A program made the position numbers and the translations under genes. 20,581 bases of DNA from Oscillospiraceae bacterium (GTDB lineage: Bacteria > Bacillota > Clostridia > Oscillospirales > Oscillospiraceae): NCBI GenBank assembly GCA_904501855.1, contig CAJGCI010000021.1, positions 1 through 20,581 of the forward strand, read 5' to 3'. Below the pieces are notes generated by a model. That model saw only the letters and a program-made list of their open reading frames with translations. It was not told where the DNA came from and did not search any database. Shown piece by piece: positions 14,381 to 20,581 of this stretch. How positions within the stretch are numbered: the first letter of the stretch is position 1; the number at the start of each line of letters is the position of its first letter.

Positions 14381-15064
14381 CTGCTTTTCCGCCGTCAGTA
14401 CATGAAGTACGTCCTCCTCCACGTGAAAGGTGATGTTATATCCGCCGAAAAGTACTCCATAGGTCCTGCCCGGATCGTTCTGATACGTAGGACGGGGATC
14501 GTTTTTCAGCACATCTTCCACCTTTGCCGTCAGATCCTCTCCGAGAATGTTTCGGACCTCCTTCGGAATGACCACACGGACCTGCAGATCCGATGCATCG
14601 GAAAGAAACCCGCAGGAAGCATCGGGAACGGAGTCGGCGTATGGGATATAGGGTTTGATATCCAGGATCGGAGTCCCGTCCATCAGATCCGGACCCTGTA
14701 CCAGGATCACAGGGCCTTCCGGATCATCCAGCAGCACTCCGGAAATCTTCACACAGCTCAGTCCGATGGGGTTGGGCCGGAAGGGTGACCGTGTGGCAAA
14801 TACGCCCATGCGCCGGTTTCCTCCCAGTCTCGGCGGGCGGACCGTCGGTGACCATGCTTTGCCGCGATTTTCGGAAAACTCCCAGATGAGCCAGATATGA
14901 CTGAATCCCTCCAGGCCGCGCACCGCTTCCGGATCCCGGTATTCCGGCTGAAAAACGATCCTCCCCTGTACCGAGGGTGCCAGACCGCTCTGACGGGGAA
15001 TTCCAAATTTTTCATTGTAATCTGTATGGATATATGCGATGATGTTTTCTGTTACCTGTTTCAT
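14372..15064 (-). CDS. trmO: tRNA (m6t6A37) methyltransferase TrmO / TsaA-domain protein
   Basis: TrmO adds an N6-methyl group to t6A37, known for tRNA-Thr(GGU). The 230-residue product has the TsaA-like beta-barrel: HIWLIWEFS (about 57-65), RRMGVFATRSPFRPNPIG (about 83-100), which is the cofactor- and tRNA-binding signature, and DIKPYIPYAD (about 136-145). The C-terminal domain ends with a TFHVEEDVLHV strand. An open frame with GTG seven codons upstream exists; the ATG at 15064 has GGTG about 6 bases before it and starts the conserved part sooner, so I chose it, though the ribosome site is weak. The gene is divergent from the lipid kinase gene. TsaE and TsaB, which build its t6A substrate, are encoded 5 kb away. 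Confidence 0.93.
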   Translation of the reverse strand: MKQVTENIIAYIHTDYNEKFGIPRQSGLAPSVQGRIVFQPEYRDPEAVRGLEGFSHIWLIWEFSENRGKAWSPTVRPPRLGGNRRMGVFATRSPFRPNPIGLSCVKISGVLLDDPEGPVILVQGPDLMDGTPILDIKPYIPYADSVPDASCGFLSDASDLQVRVVIPKEVRNILGEDLTAKVEDVLKNDPRPTYQNDPGRTYGVLFGGYNITFHVEEDVLHVLTAEKQLT

Positions 15065-15078
15065 TTTTTTCACCAAAG

Positions 15079-15109
15079 TTAACACTTTCGGGATGATTCC
15101 TGTTATACT
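15079..15109 (+). promoter_or_regulatory. Possible promoter of the lipid kinase gene
   Basis: TATACT (15104-15109) is a good -10 box 30 bases before the start. The best -35, TTAACA (15079-15084), is at 19 bases, longer than ideal. Confidence 0.35.
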
Positions 15110-15138
15110 AACTATATCATTTTTTACTGGAGTACACC

Positions 15139-16032
15139 ATGGAAGAAAAGAAGAAACTGCTTCTCATTATCAACCCTGTGGCCGGAAAAGCGGAAGTACG
15201 TCAGCATCTCGTACCTGTTCTGGAGATCTTTGAGTCCGCAGGATATATCGTGACCGTATTCGTTACCGGCAAGTCCGGAGATGCCACGAATATCATTATC
15301 AAGTACGGCAAGGAGTATGATCTTATCGTATGCTCCGGCGGAGACGGCACCATCAGCGAAGTCACCACCGGCATTATCAAAGCAGGGATCTATGTCCCTG
15401 TCGGATTTATGCCTGCCGGCAGCACCAATGACTTTGCCGCCTATCATGACCTTCCTAATGACATGGAGAAAGCCGCACGACAGATCGTTCTCGGCGATCA
15501 GCGTCCCGTTGATGTAATCTCCTATAATAACGAGCACTTTTCCATCAATGCCTCAGACTTCGGAATCTTTACCTGGATCTCCTATTCCACCTCACAGCGT
15601 CAGAAGAACATGCTGGGTGGGCTGGCCTATGTACTGGAAGGAGTCAAGGATTTCAGAAAGCTGCGCAGCCAGTATGTAAAAGTCACCGCCAACAACATGG
15701 TCTTTGAAGGGGAAATCCTCTTCGGTCTTATCTGCAATGCCACCCGTGTGGTGGGAACACTGACGAAAAAAGGCAAGATCATTCAGGGGGATGACGGGAT
15801 CATGGAGATCGGACTGGTGGAAAAACCGAAAAACGCCATTGAGTTTCAGAGCATCATCAAGTCCGTTCAGTCCGGTGAACTGACGCATAAGAACATCCAT
15901 TTCTTCAAGGCAAAAAAGATCGTCCTGGAGACGACGGAACCTCTGGACTGGTCCATGGACGGAGAACACTACGTCTCTCCCCTTCGCTGTGAGATCGAAA
16001 GCCTGCGTCACCGCATCACGCTGATTTGCTGA
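15139..16032 (+). CDS. Diacylglycerol/lipid kinase family protein (DgkB/YegS-like)
   Basis: This is a soluble lipid kinase of 297 residues. It starts with a LLLIINPVAGK nucleotide-binding strand (7-17), then GGDGT (67-71) with the following SEV, and PAGSTNDFA (92-100), the three conserved blocks of the DAGK catalytic domain; the C-terminal beta-sandwich holds DGIMEIGLV and SMDGEH. In Firmicutes DgkB recycles diacylglycerol from lipoteichoic acid synthesis, so that is the likely role, though other family members use different lipids. The ATG follows GGAG by 7 bases. It is transcribed alone, divergent from trmO, and ends at a strong terminator. Confidence 0.92.
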   Translation: MEEKKKLLLIINPVAGKAEVRQHLVPVLEIFESAGYIVTVFVTGKSGDATNIIIKYGKEYDLIVCSGGDGTISEVTTGIIKAGIYVPVGFMPAGSTNDFAAYHDLPNDMEKAARQIVLGDQRPVDVISYNNEHFSINASDFGIFTWISYSTSQRQKNMLGGLAYVLEGVKDFRKLRSQYVKVTANNMVFEGEILFGLICNATRVVGTLTKKGKIIQGDDGIMEIGLVEKPKNAIEFQSIIKSVQSGELTHKNIHFFKAKKIVLETTEPLDWSMDGEHYVSPLRCEIESLRHRITLIC

Positions 16033-16052
16033 TCCAATCCTGACAGAGCAAA

Positions 16053-16081
16053 ACTCCCTGCCTTCCGGCAGGGAGTTTTTT
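16053..16081. terminator. Shared terminator between convergent genes
   Basis: A perfect 10-bp stem (16053-16062 with 16067-16076) with a TTCC loop is followed by T residues on the plus strand and, through the A run at 16050-16053, by T residues on the minus strand. It lies between the lipid kinase and SLH-SGNH genes. Confidence 0.93.
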
Positions 16082-16094
16082 GATTGTATGTGTC

Positions 16095-17345
16095 TTATTC
16101 GTAGTGGGTCCGGATGTAGTTTTCCCACATACCGTATCCCTCAGCTGTCAGGTGAATGCCGTCCCAGGACATATCGGAAGGAAGGTTTCCCTCTTCATTC
16201 ACAAGAGCAGAATAAACATCCAGATAGTAGCAGCCCTTTTCTCCTGCCAGTTTGCGCAGGATCTTGTTGTACTTCTGTATATTCTCCTTATTGAAACTGG
16301 TACTGGACACCGACTCCTCCGCCGTTACGGGAAGCAGCGACATGATATAGACATCCGTTGATGGCTGGATCTCCCGGATCGCGTCGATCATCTCGCTGTA
16401 GAGACGCTTGAAGTAATCCTCTTCAAAGGTTATCTCATTGATACCAAGTTCAATATAGACCTTATGGTACTTCTTCCCTTCCATCTCGCCCAGGACTTCA
16501 TCCTTGACGTTATAGACGGAAAGACCGGTCTTGGAATAATAGTCTGCCGTAGTCAGTCCGGAAAACAGTTTCAGACCGTCCACCAGAGAGTTGCCGATAA
16601 AAGCGGCATCCGTGAAGTACTCGTTGTCCTTTGCCTTCTTTTCCTTCGGCTCCACGGTTTTCACGGAATCCTTGCCCAGTGTCAGCTTGAATTTCGTTCT
16701 CATGCTGCTTGCCATCACACGGGTGATGGCCGCTGCCACTTCCTGACGGGCGATCTTGGAGTCCGGCTTGAAGTTCATCATCTGATCCGTTCCGGAGAAG
16801 ATCCCTGCCCGGTACATGGTGTAGATCGCCTCGGCGTCATCACGTTCCATGGACACATCGGGGATGGCACCGTCATCCACCTTATTGATGGAGGGCAGCA
16901 TTTTTCCGGGTACCGCGTTCACCAGCATCTGACAGAACTTGCCGCGTGTGATGGATGCCTCGTAATTCGATACTTCCTTATCCAGGATCTTATGCTTCAG
17001 GGCATAATCGATATAGGTCACATACCACGGCTCCGTATCCGGGAAGGTGGCTCCTTCACGGAGCAGAGTATTGTTCAGATTGCAGAGCATTGCCATGGCG
17101 GAAGCCACGTTGAACTCCTTCAGCGGCTCGAAATGGCTGTCGTCCGGTCCCCTCATATAATTGTTCTCGTACACGTAAGCGATATACGGCAGGAACGGAG
17201 AGTCCGGAGCCACGTCCAGAAAACCGTTTTCATAAGCGCTGCCCAGTTCAAAATCGTCCGTACGGCTGCACGCCGTCAGAGCCAGCGAGATGACAAGAAG
17301 GATCGTTATAATAAAATAGGAGTATTTTCGGATTAATCTTTCCAT
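16095..17345 (-). CDS. Lipoprotein with SLH-like repeats and a C-terminal SGNH hydrolase domain
   Basis: The 416-residue product has a lipoprotein signal with lipobox LTAC and Cys26. Residues about 40-215 hold three degenerate SLH (S-layer homology) units, with the marks FLDVAPDSPFLPYIAYVYENNYMRG, TEPWYVTYIDYALKHKI plus TRGKFCQMLVNA, and DAEAIYTMYRAGIFSG plus ARQEVAAAITRV; SLH units bind pyruvylated wall polymer. After a charged linker (about 225-243), residues 245-416 form an SGNH hydrolase: IGNSL with nucleophile Ser253 (normally GDS), GINE with Asn303 (normally GTND) and WDGIHLT with Asp395 and His398. The likely job is removing acyl groups from cell-wall glycans; this is inference. The ribosome site (GGTG) is weak. 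A good promoter lies at 17384-17412. Confidence 0.87.
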   Translation of the reverse strand: MERLIRKYSYFIITILLVISLALTACSRTDDFELGSAYENGFLDVAPDSPFLPYIAYVYENNYMRGPDDSHFEPLKEFNVASAMAMLCNLNNTLLREGATFPDTEPWYVTYIDYALKHKILDKEVSNYEASITRGKFCQMLVNAVPGKMLPSINKVDDGAIPDVSMERDDAEAIYTMYRAGIFSGTDQMMNFKPDSKIARQEVAAAITRVMASSMRTKFKLTLGKDSVKTVEPKEKKAKDNEYFTDAAFIGNSLVDGLKLFSGLTTADYYSKTGLSVYNVKDEVLGEMEGKKYHKVYIELGINEITFEEDYFKRLYSEMIDAIREIQPSTDVYIMSLLPVTAEESVSSTSFNKENIQKYNKILRKLAGEKGCYYLDVYSALVNEEGNLPSDMSWDGIHLTAEGYGMWENYIRTHYE

Positions 17346-17383
17346 ACAAACACCATAATCTATTGTTTACATAATGCCTTATT

Positions 17384-17412
17384 ATCATATCACCGAACCG
17401 TGGTTTCTGCAA
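17384..17412 (-). promoter_or_regulatory. Promoter of the SLH-SGNH lipoprotein gene
   Basis: On the minus strand TTGCAG (17407-17412) and TATGAT (17384-17389) are separated by exactly 17 bases, about 38 bases before the start codon. Confidence 0.6.
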
Positions 17413-17446
17413 TATCCATTCCTGTCTGTTTCCCGCTTTTTCCATC

Positions 17447-17478
17447 AAAAAACCACGGAATTCTTTCCGTGGTTTTTC
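17447..17478. terminator. Terminator after the ferritin gene
   Basis: AAAAACCACGGAA (17448-17460) pairs with TTCCGTGGTTTTT (17465-17477) around a 4-base loop. The stem itself has T runs at both ends, so it works in either direction; on the minus strand it ends the ferritin transcript 17 bases after the stop. Confidence 0.9.
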
Positions 17479-17494
17479 TTTCATGTCATTTGAA

Positions 17495-18004
17495 TCACAG
17501 AACCAGAGACGGTGCGGAGTACACTCGTGCCTGCAGTTCGGAATTGAGCATGTAAAGGCCTTTCGGATCTCCGCCGAACAGTTCCATCTTGGAAATGTTG
17601 TCCTGAGCGTTCATCTCCTCCTCGCCCTGCTCTTTCACAAACCAGTCCAAAAACTGCAGCGTGCGGTAGTCCTTTACTTCGCTGGCAGCAGCATAGATCC
17701 CGTTAATGAGGGATGTGACATACTCCTCATGCTCCAGAGCCATCTTCAGCGGATCCATAAGATCTTTGAATTCCTTATCCGGCTTGGCAATGGCTTTCAG
17801 TTCCACATGCTGTCCGTTGTTATGCAGATACTGCAGCATCAGCATGGCATGATCCCGTTCCTCCTGAGCCTGAATGGTAAACCAGTTCTGAAAACCGGCA
17901 AGTCCCTTATCGGCATAGAAATTGGCCATATCCAGATACAGATAGGCAGAATACAGTTCCTTGTTGATCTGATCATTCAGCAATTCATATACTTTAGCGT
18001 CCAT
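17495..18004 (-). CDS. ftnA: Non-haem ferritin (FtnA-like)
   Basis: This is an iron-storage protein that forms a 24-subunit cage and oxidises ferrous iron. The 169-residue product is one four-helix bundle. Ferroxidase ligands are visible: Glu16, Tyr23 nearby, Glu49 and His52 in EERDHA, Glu93/94 in EHEEYVT, and Gln126 in KEQGEEE. The C-terminus is longer than the bundle by a short VYSAPSLVL tail. The GGAGGG ribosome site lies about 9 bases before the ATG. It has a near-consensus promoter and its own terminator; I see no Fur-box-like dyad in the short promoter region. Confidence 0.96.
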   Translation of the reverse strand: MDAKVYELLNDQINKELYSAYLYLDMANFYADKGLAGFQNWFTIQAQEERDHAMLMLQYLHNNGQHVELKAIAKPDKEFKDLMDPLKMALEHEEYVTSLINGIYAAASEVKDYRTLQFLDWFVKEQGEEEMNAQDNISKMELFGGDPKGLYMLNSELQARVYSAPSLVL

Positions 18005-18036
18005 AGAAAAGACCCTCCATCCATTAATTTTTACTC

Positions 18037-18065
18037 ATTATATCCAATGGAGAAAACCAATACAA
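18037..18065 (-). promoter_or_regulatory. Promoter of the ferritin gene
   Basis: On the minus strand TTGTAT (18060-18065), a 17-base spacer and a perfect TATAAT (18037-18042) precede the start by 32 bases. The -35 lies only about 10 bases after the TetR stop, so the two genes are separately controlled. Confidence 0.75.
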
Positions 18066-18074
18066 GCAAAAGAA

Positions 18075-18665
18075 TCACTTTTCCATTCCGCTCATCAGCT
18101 CCAGTGCACGGAAAATGCTGTCGTTGGAAAGCATGAGAAACATGGACGTAAACTCTTCATCCGACAGTTCCATTCCGTTCTGAAACCATTTCTGTGCCAC
18201 TCCGAAAAAGGCCATGGTATGGTATCTTGTCAGATACTCCAGCTGTGTCTTTGAAATGGACATATGCTCCGTATGATCCGTTTCCCACTCCTCTATGAGC
18301 TGCAGAACATAGCTCTCCATCATGATACCGATAACATTGGACATGGACTGGAGAAATTCCGGAGAGTATCCGGATGACAGGATCTTTGTGATATAGCTGC
18401 GGTTGTTCCGGATAGCGGATGTGATCATTCCCATATACAGGGTCCAGTTGGAAGCCGTCAGCTTCGTTTCCTCCGTGTAGGAGAAAAACTTCGTAAAACA
18501 CATCCAGTCTAGCAATTCCGCTATGCTGTGATAATGATAATAGAACGTTTTCTTGTTGATGTTTGCTTCCTCCGTCAGTTCCCGAACGGTGATGGAATCC
18601 AGTTCCTTTTGATCCATCAGCCGAAGCAGTGCATCCGCGATCTGCTGGCAGGTATTTCTGGCCAT
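18075..18665 (-). CDS. TetR/AcrR family transcriptional regulator
   Basis: The 196-residue product has an N-terminal TetR DNA-binding domain (about 1-55): IADALLRLMDQKELDSITV, then the helix-turn-helix LTEEANINKKTFYYHYHSIAEL, with the typical TFYYHY recognition-helix motif. The C-terminal part (about 60-196) is all-helical and resembles the TetR_C_8 type often seen with DhaS- or DegV-like genes; its ligand is unknown. AAAGGA lies about 9 bases before the ATG. It is divergent from degV, and the shared 136-bp region holds a dyad and overlapping -35 boxes, so regulation of itself and degV is likely. No terminator is seen between it and the ferritin promoter, so read-through is possible. Confidence 0.92.
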   Translation of the reverse strand: MARNTCQQIADALLRLMDQKELDSITVRELTEEANINKKTFYYHYHSIAELLDWMCFTKFFSYTEETKLTASNWTLYMGMITSAIRNNRSYITKILSSGYSPEFLQSMSNVIGIMMESYVLQLIEEWETDHTEHMSISKTQLEYLTRYHTMAFFGVAQKWFQNGMELSDEEFTSMFLMLSNDSIFRALELMSGMEK

Positions 18666-18690
18666 AATATCCGGTCCTTTCTTTTTTTCG

Positions 18691-18731
18691 GGTCATTATA
18701 CCGTTTTCGGATAATTATACCACATATGACC
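18691..18731. promoter_or_regulatory. Dyad operator candidate for the TetR protein
   Basis: The outer arms GGTCAT (18691-18696) and ATGACC (18726-18731) flank an inner dyad, ATTAT-A-CCG (18695-18703), a TTTT centre and CGG-ATAAT (18708-18715). The element ATTATAC appears twice (18695, 18714). The minus-strand promoter of the TetR gene, TTGATG (18738-18743), 18 bases and TATAAT (18714-18719), runs into it, so bound repressor would block the start of transcription. Confidence 0.5.
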
Positions 18732-18733
18732 TA

Positions 18734-18762
18734 TTTACATCAAACCATTTTCAAGTTACAAT
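18734..18762 (+). promoter_or_regulatory. Promoter of the DegV gene
   Basis: TTTACA (18734-18739) and TACAAT (18757-18762) are spaced by 17 bases, 39 bases before the start. The -35 overlaps the -35 (18738-18743) of the divergent TetR-gene promoter by two bases. Confidence 0.65.
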
Positions 18763-18801
18763 AACACCTTGAATAAAGACTTTGAAGGGTAATGATACAC
18801 C

Positions 18802-19650
18802 ATGAGCAAACCTGTAATGATTACCGCCGACAGCACCGTGGATCTGTCCCGTGAGCTGATCGAACGTTATAATATCGGAATCATCCCTCTTACCATCACC
18901 TTAGGAGAAGAAAGCTTCCTGGACGGGTCGGGATTCACTCCCATGGACATGTTCGCCCGTTACCACGAAGACGGAAGTCTTCCCAAGACCGCAGCTCCCA
19001 ATATCCAGGATTTTACCGATTTCTTTGAAAAATACACCAGTCAGGGCTACGAGATCGTCCATCTGGATATCAGCGCGGAACTGTCCAGTTCCTACAACAC
19101 TGCCTGCCTGGCAGCCGAGGACATGGAAGGCGTCTACGTGATCGACAGCCTCATGCTCTCCACGGGCATCGGACTTCTGGCCATTGAAGGTGCCGAGTGC
19201 CGGGACCGCGGGATGAGTGCATCGGAAATCGCCGATCATCTCAACGAGGTACGTCATAAGGTATCCACCAGTTTTGTTCTGGACACCCTGGAGTTCATGT
19301 GGAAAGGCGGCCGCTGCACGGCAGTCACTGCATTCGGTGCCAATCTTCTGAAGATCAAGCCCGGCCTGGAAATGGCAGACGGCAAGCTGGATATCTACAA
19401 GAAATACCGCGGTAACATGAACCATGTTTACGAGCAGTATATCCTGGAACGCCTTGAAGGAAAGAAGATCCGTCCGGGTCATATCTTCCTGACGGAATCC
19501 GGTGAGATCGAAGAAGAGACCATCGCACATCTGAAAGAACTCATCCGTGAGAAATCCGGCTGCACGGAAGTGCATCATACCTATGCCGGCTGCACGGTAT
19601 CTTCGCACTGCGGTCCCCGCTGTCTGGGTGTTCTGTTCATCGAAGAATAA
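18802..19650 (+). CDS. DegV family fatty-acid-binding protein
   Basis: DegV (FakB-type) proteins bind a fatty acid and present it to the FakA kinase for phospholipid synthesis. The 282-residue product has MITADSTVDLS (6-16), LDISAELSSSYNTA (88-101), VIDSLMLSTGIG (113-124) and EFMWKGGRCTAV (164-175). The C-terminus reads AGCTVSSHCGPRCLGVLF; His269 is the usual lipid-head-group contact, and four Cys and three His crowd the last 30 residues. SSHCGP is common in clostridial DegV proteins. The ATG follows a GAAGGG site by about 13 bases, a rather long gap. It is divergent from the TetR gene. No terminator follows before the insertion sequence at 19691. Confidence 0.93.
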   Translation: MSKPVMITADSTVDLSRELIERYNIGIIPLTITLGEESFLDGSGFTPMDMFARYHEDGSLPKTAAPNIQDFTDFFEKYTSQGYEIVHLDISAELSSSYNTACLAAEDMEGVYVIDSLMLSTGIGLLAIEGAECRDRGMSASEIADHLNEVRHKVSTSFVLDTLEFMWKGGRCTAVTAFGANLLKIKPGLEMADGKLDIYKKYRGNMNHVYEQYILERLEGKKIRPGHIFLTESGEIEEETIAHLKELIREKSGCTEVHHTYAGCTVSSHCGPRCLGVLFIEE

Positions 19651-19690
19651 AAAAGTATGCATCAAAAAAACGATCGAATCCGCATTGATA

Positions 19691-19712
19691 TGTACCCAGA
19701 ATCCTGGACACA
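19691..19712. repeat. Terminal inverted repeat of the IS (transposase 3' side)
   Basis: The block starts TGTACCCAG and ends near GGACACA. The exact length cannot be set without the other end. Confidence 0.6.
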
Positions 19713-19727
19713 TAGAATAATTATGAA

Positions 19728-20581
19728 TTAGGCGCAAGAGATGGATGCTTTCCTGTATTTAATGGGAGGCATCCAGTTTGTTTTTGCCTGAATCCGTTCG
19801 TTGTTGTAATAGCGTATATATTCGTCCATAGCTTCTGAGAACTTTTCAAAGGAAGTATATTCCTTCTCATGCCCATAGAGCATCTCATTCTTCAATCTAC
19901 CAAAGAATGTTTCCATGATGCAGTTGTCATAGCAGTTTCCTTTGCGAGACATGGATTGGATGATATGATGTTTTTCAAGTCTCTTCCTGAAGTATTGATG
20001 CTGGTACTGCCAGCCCTGGTCCGAATGGAAGATCAGACCATCCACATGAGGGAATTTTTTGAATGCACCATCGAGCATCCTCTTAATCTGCTCAAGGTTC
20101 GGCGAAAGAGATAGATCATAAGAGATGATCTCATTGGTGTTCATATCCAAGATTGGCGACAGATAGCATTTGCCCCATGGAAGATTGAACTGGGAGACAT
20201 CGGTCGTCCATTTTTGAAGTGGCCCTGTCGTGCTGAAGTCTCGATCGATGATGTTTTCAGCAATCCTGCCCTTTTCACCTCGGTAAGAATGGTATTTCTC
20301 CTTAGGACGTTTTCCCTTAAGATCCATGGTGTGCATAAGGCGCTGCACTCGCTTATGATTGACCTTATGACCACGGTTTAAAAGCTCACGGTGGACTCTT
20401 CTGACCCCATACCTTCCTTTGTTTTTCTTGAAGATCTCCCGAATCTCACCCATAAGATCCTGATTTCGGATAGCCACCACATCCGTTTTGGAAATCTCAA
20501 AGTAATAGGTGGACTTGGCCATTCCCATTGCCTTTAAAAGGTATTTCAGTTGGAATCCTTTTTCCCGGAGTTCTTTGATGA
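19728..20581 (-). CDS. IS3-family transposase OrfB, 5' end cut by the window
   Basis: The frame is open from the window edge to the TAA at 19728. The translation before the first ATG at 20528 reads IKELREKGFQLKYLLKA and runs on into MGMAKSTYYFEISK, which is normal for OrfB, so the true start is near or beyond the window edge. An HTH_21 segment (NKGRYGVRRVHRELL, NHKRVQRLM) is followed by the rve integrase domain with the DDE triad: Asp in TTDVSQF, Asp in HSDQGWQY and Glu in METFFGRLKNE. These match IS3-family OrfB, usually fused to OrfA by frameshifting. No stop or frameshift is seen in the visible part, so the copy may be active. Confidence 0.93.
   Translation of the reverse strand, partial: IKELREKGFQLKYLLKAMGMAKSTYYFEISKTDVVAIRNQDLMGEIREIFKKNKGRYGVRRVHRELLNRGHKVNHKRVQRLMHTMDLKGKRPKEKYHSYRGEKGRIAENIIDRDFSTTGPLQKWTTDVSQFNLPWGKCYLSPILDMNTNEIISYDLSLSPNLEQIKRMLDGAFKKFPHVDGLIFHSDQGWQYQHQYFRKRLEKHHIIQSMSRKGNCYDNCIMETFFGRLKNEMLYGHEKEYTSFEKFSEAMDEYIRYYNNERIQAKTNWMPPIKYRKASISCA

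Larger units (their letters stand above)
19691..20581 (-). mobile_element. IS3-family insertion sequence, partial (IS150-like group)
   Basis: One IS end is visible at 19691 with the terminal sequence TGTACCCAGAATCCTGGACA, the TG...CA type of IS3-family ends. The encoded minus-strand transposase has the DDE (rve) integrase core. The other IS end, OrfA and the target duplication lie beyond the window, so completeness cannot be judged. It stands 40 bases downstream of the DegV stop. Confidence 0.88.

Noticed and set aside
16464..17336. Plus-strand open frame of 290 codons opposite the SLH-SGNH lipoprotein gene
   Set aside because: It is His/Val-rich without domain features, and the minus-strand gene has a lipobox, SLH units and SGNH motifs.
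19660..19690. Terminator of degV or minus-strand terminator before the IS end
   Set aside because: Only a 6-7 bp interrupted stem is possible. The A run precedes the stem on the plus strand, so it could at best be a weak minus-strand terminator.
20520..20581. Frameshift near the start of the transposase
   Set aside because: On careful reading the frame before the ATG at 20528 stays open (…KYLLKAMGMAK) to the window edge, so no frameshift is present.

Overview
The window looks like a chromosomal segment of a Gram-positive, low-GC-lineage Firmicute (Bacillota), possibly a gut Erysipelotrichia or Clostridia member; the exact family is a guess. Reasons are strong AGGAGG-type ribosome sites, sigma-A promoters (TTGACA / TATAAT with 17-base spacers), many U-tailed hairpin terminators, and Firmicute-typical families (DUF1292, DUF975, DUF2974, TsaE-TsaB, SLH lipoprotein). 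Genes are short transcription units, often divergent or convergent, and almost every unit ends in a visible terminator.

Layout. 1-560: a minus-strand unit with a DUF1292 gene followed by a highly structured, 6S-like RNA and its terminator. 753-4720: envelope genes, namely a class A penicillin-binding protein, then a small unrecognised protein in a likely operon with a secreted SH3b/NlpC-P60 cell-wall hydrolase; this operon starts from a promoter buried in an inverted repeat. 4792-7081: a DUF2974 alpha/beta-hydrolase-like protein, tRNA-Leu(CAG), and a DUF975 membrane protein. 7127-10155: a RodA/FtsW/SpoVE glycosyltransferase on the minus strand, divergent from tsaE-tsaB-upp (t6A tRNA modification and uracil salvage). 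10206-11206: rsmE on the minus strand and tRNA-Ser(GGA) on the plus strand. 11207-12631: an islet holding an orphan terminator, a 16-bp palindrome and a membrane-anchored metallophosphoesterase whose codon use looks different from its neighbours. 12743-16081: a HAD-type phosphatase lipoprotein, trmO (minus) and a diacylglycerol-kinase-family gene (plus); tandem DnaA-box-like 9-mers sit at the trmO 3' end. 16095-18665 (minus): an SLH + SGNH-hydrolase lipoprotein, a ferritin and a TetR regulator. 18802-19650: a DegV fatty-acid-binding protein divergent from the TetR gene. 19691-end: one end of an IS3-family insertion sequence cut by the window edge.

Themes. Peptidoglycan synthesis and remodelling (PBP1-type enzyme, RodA-like enzyme, NlpC/P60, SLH-SGNH lipoprotein), lipid handling (DegV, lipid kinase), and RNA modification (TsaE, TsaB, TrmO, RsmE) dominate. 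Most of it is ordinary housekeeping content. I found no defence system, CRISPR array, prophage or clearly novel multi-gene system. The points most worth a second look are the 6S-like RNA, the unknown protein with its promoter-spanning dyad, the tandem DnaA-like boxes, the tRNA-Ser-adjacent islet and the unusual SLH-SGNH lipoprotein.
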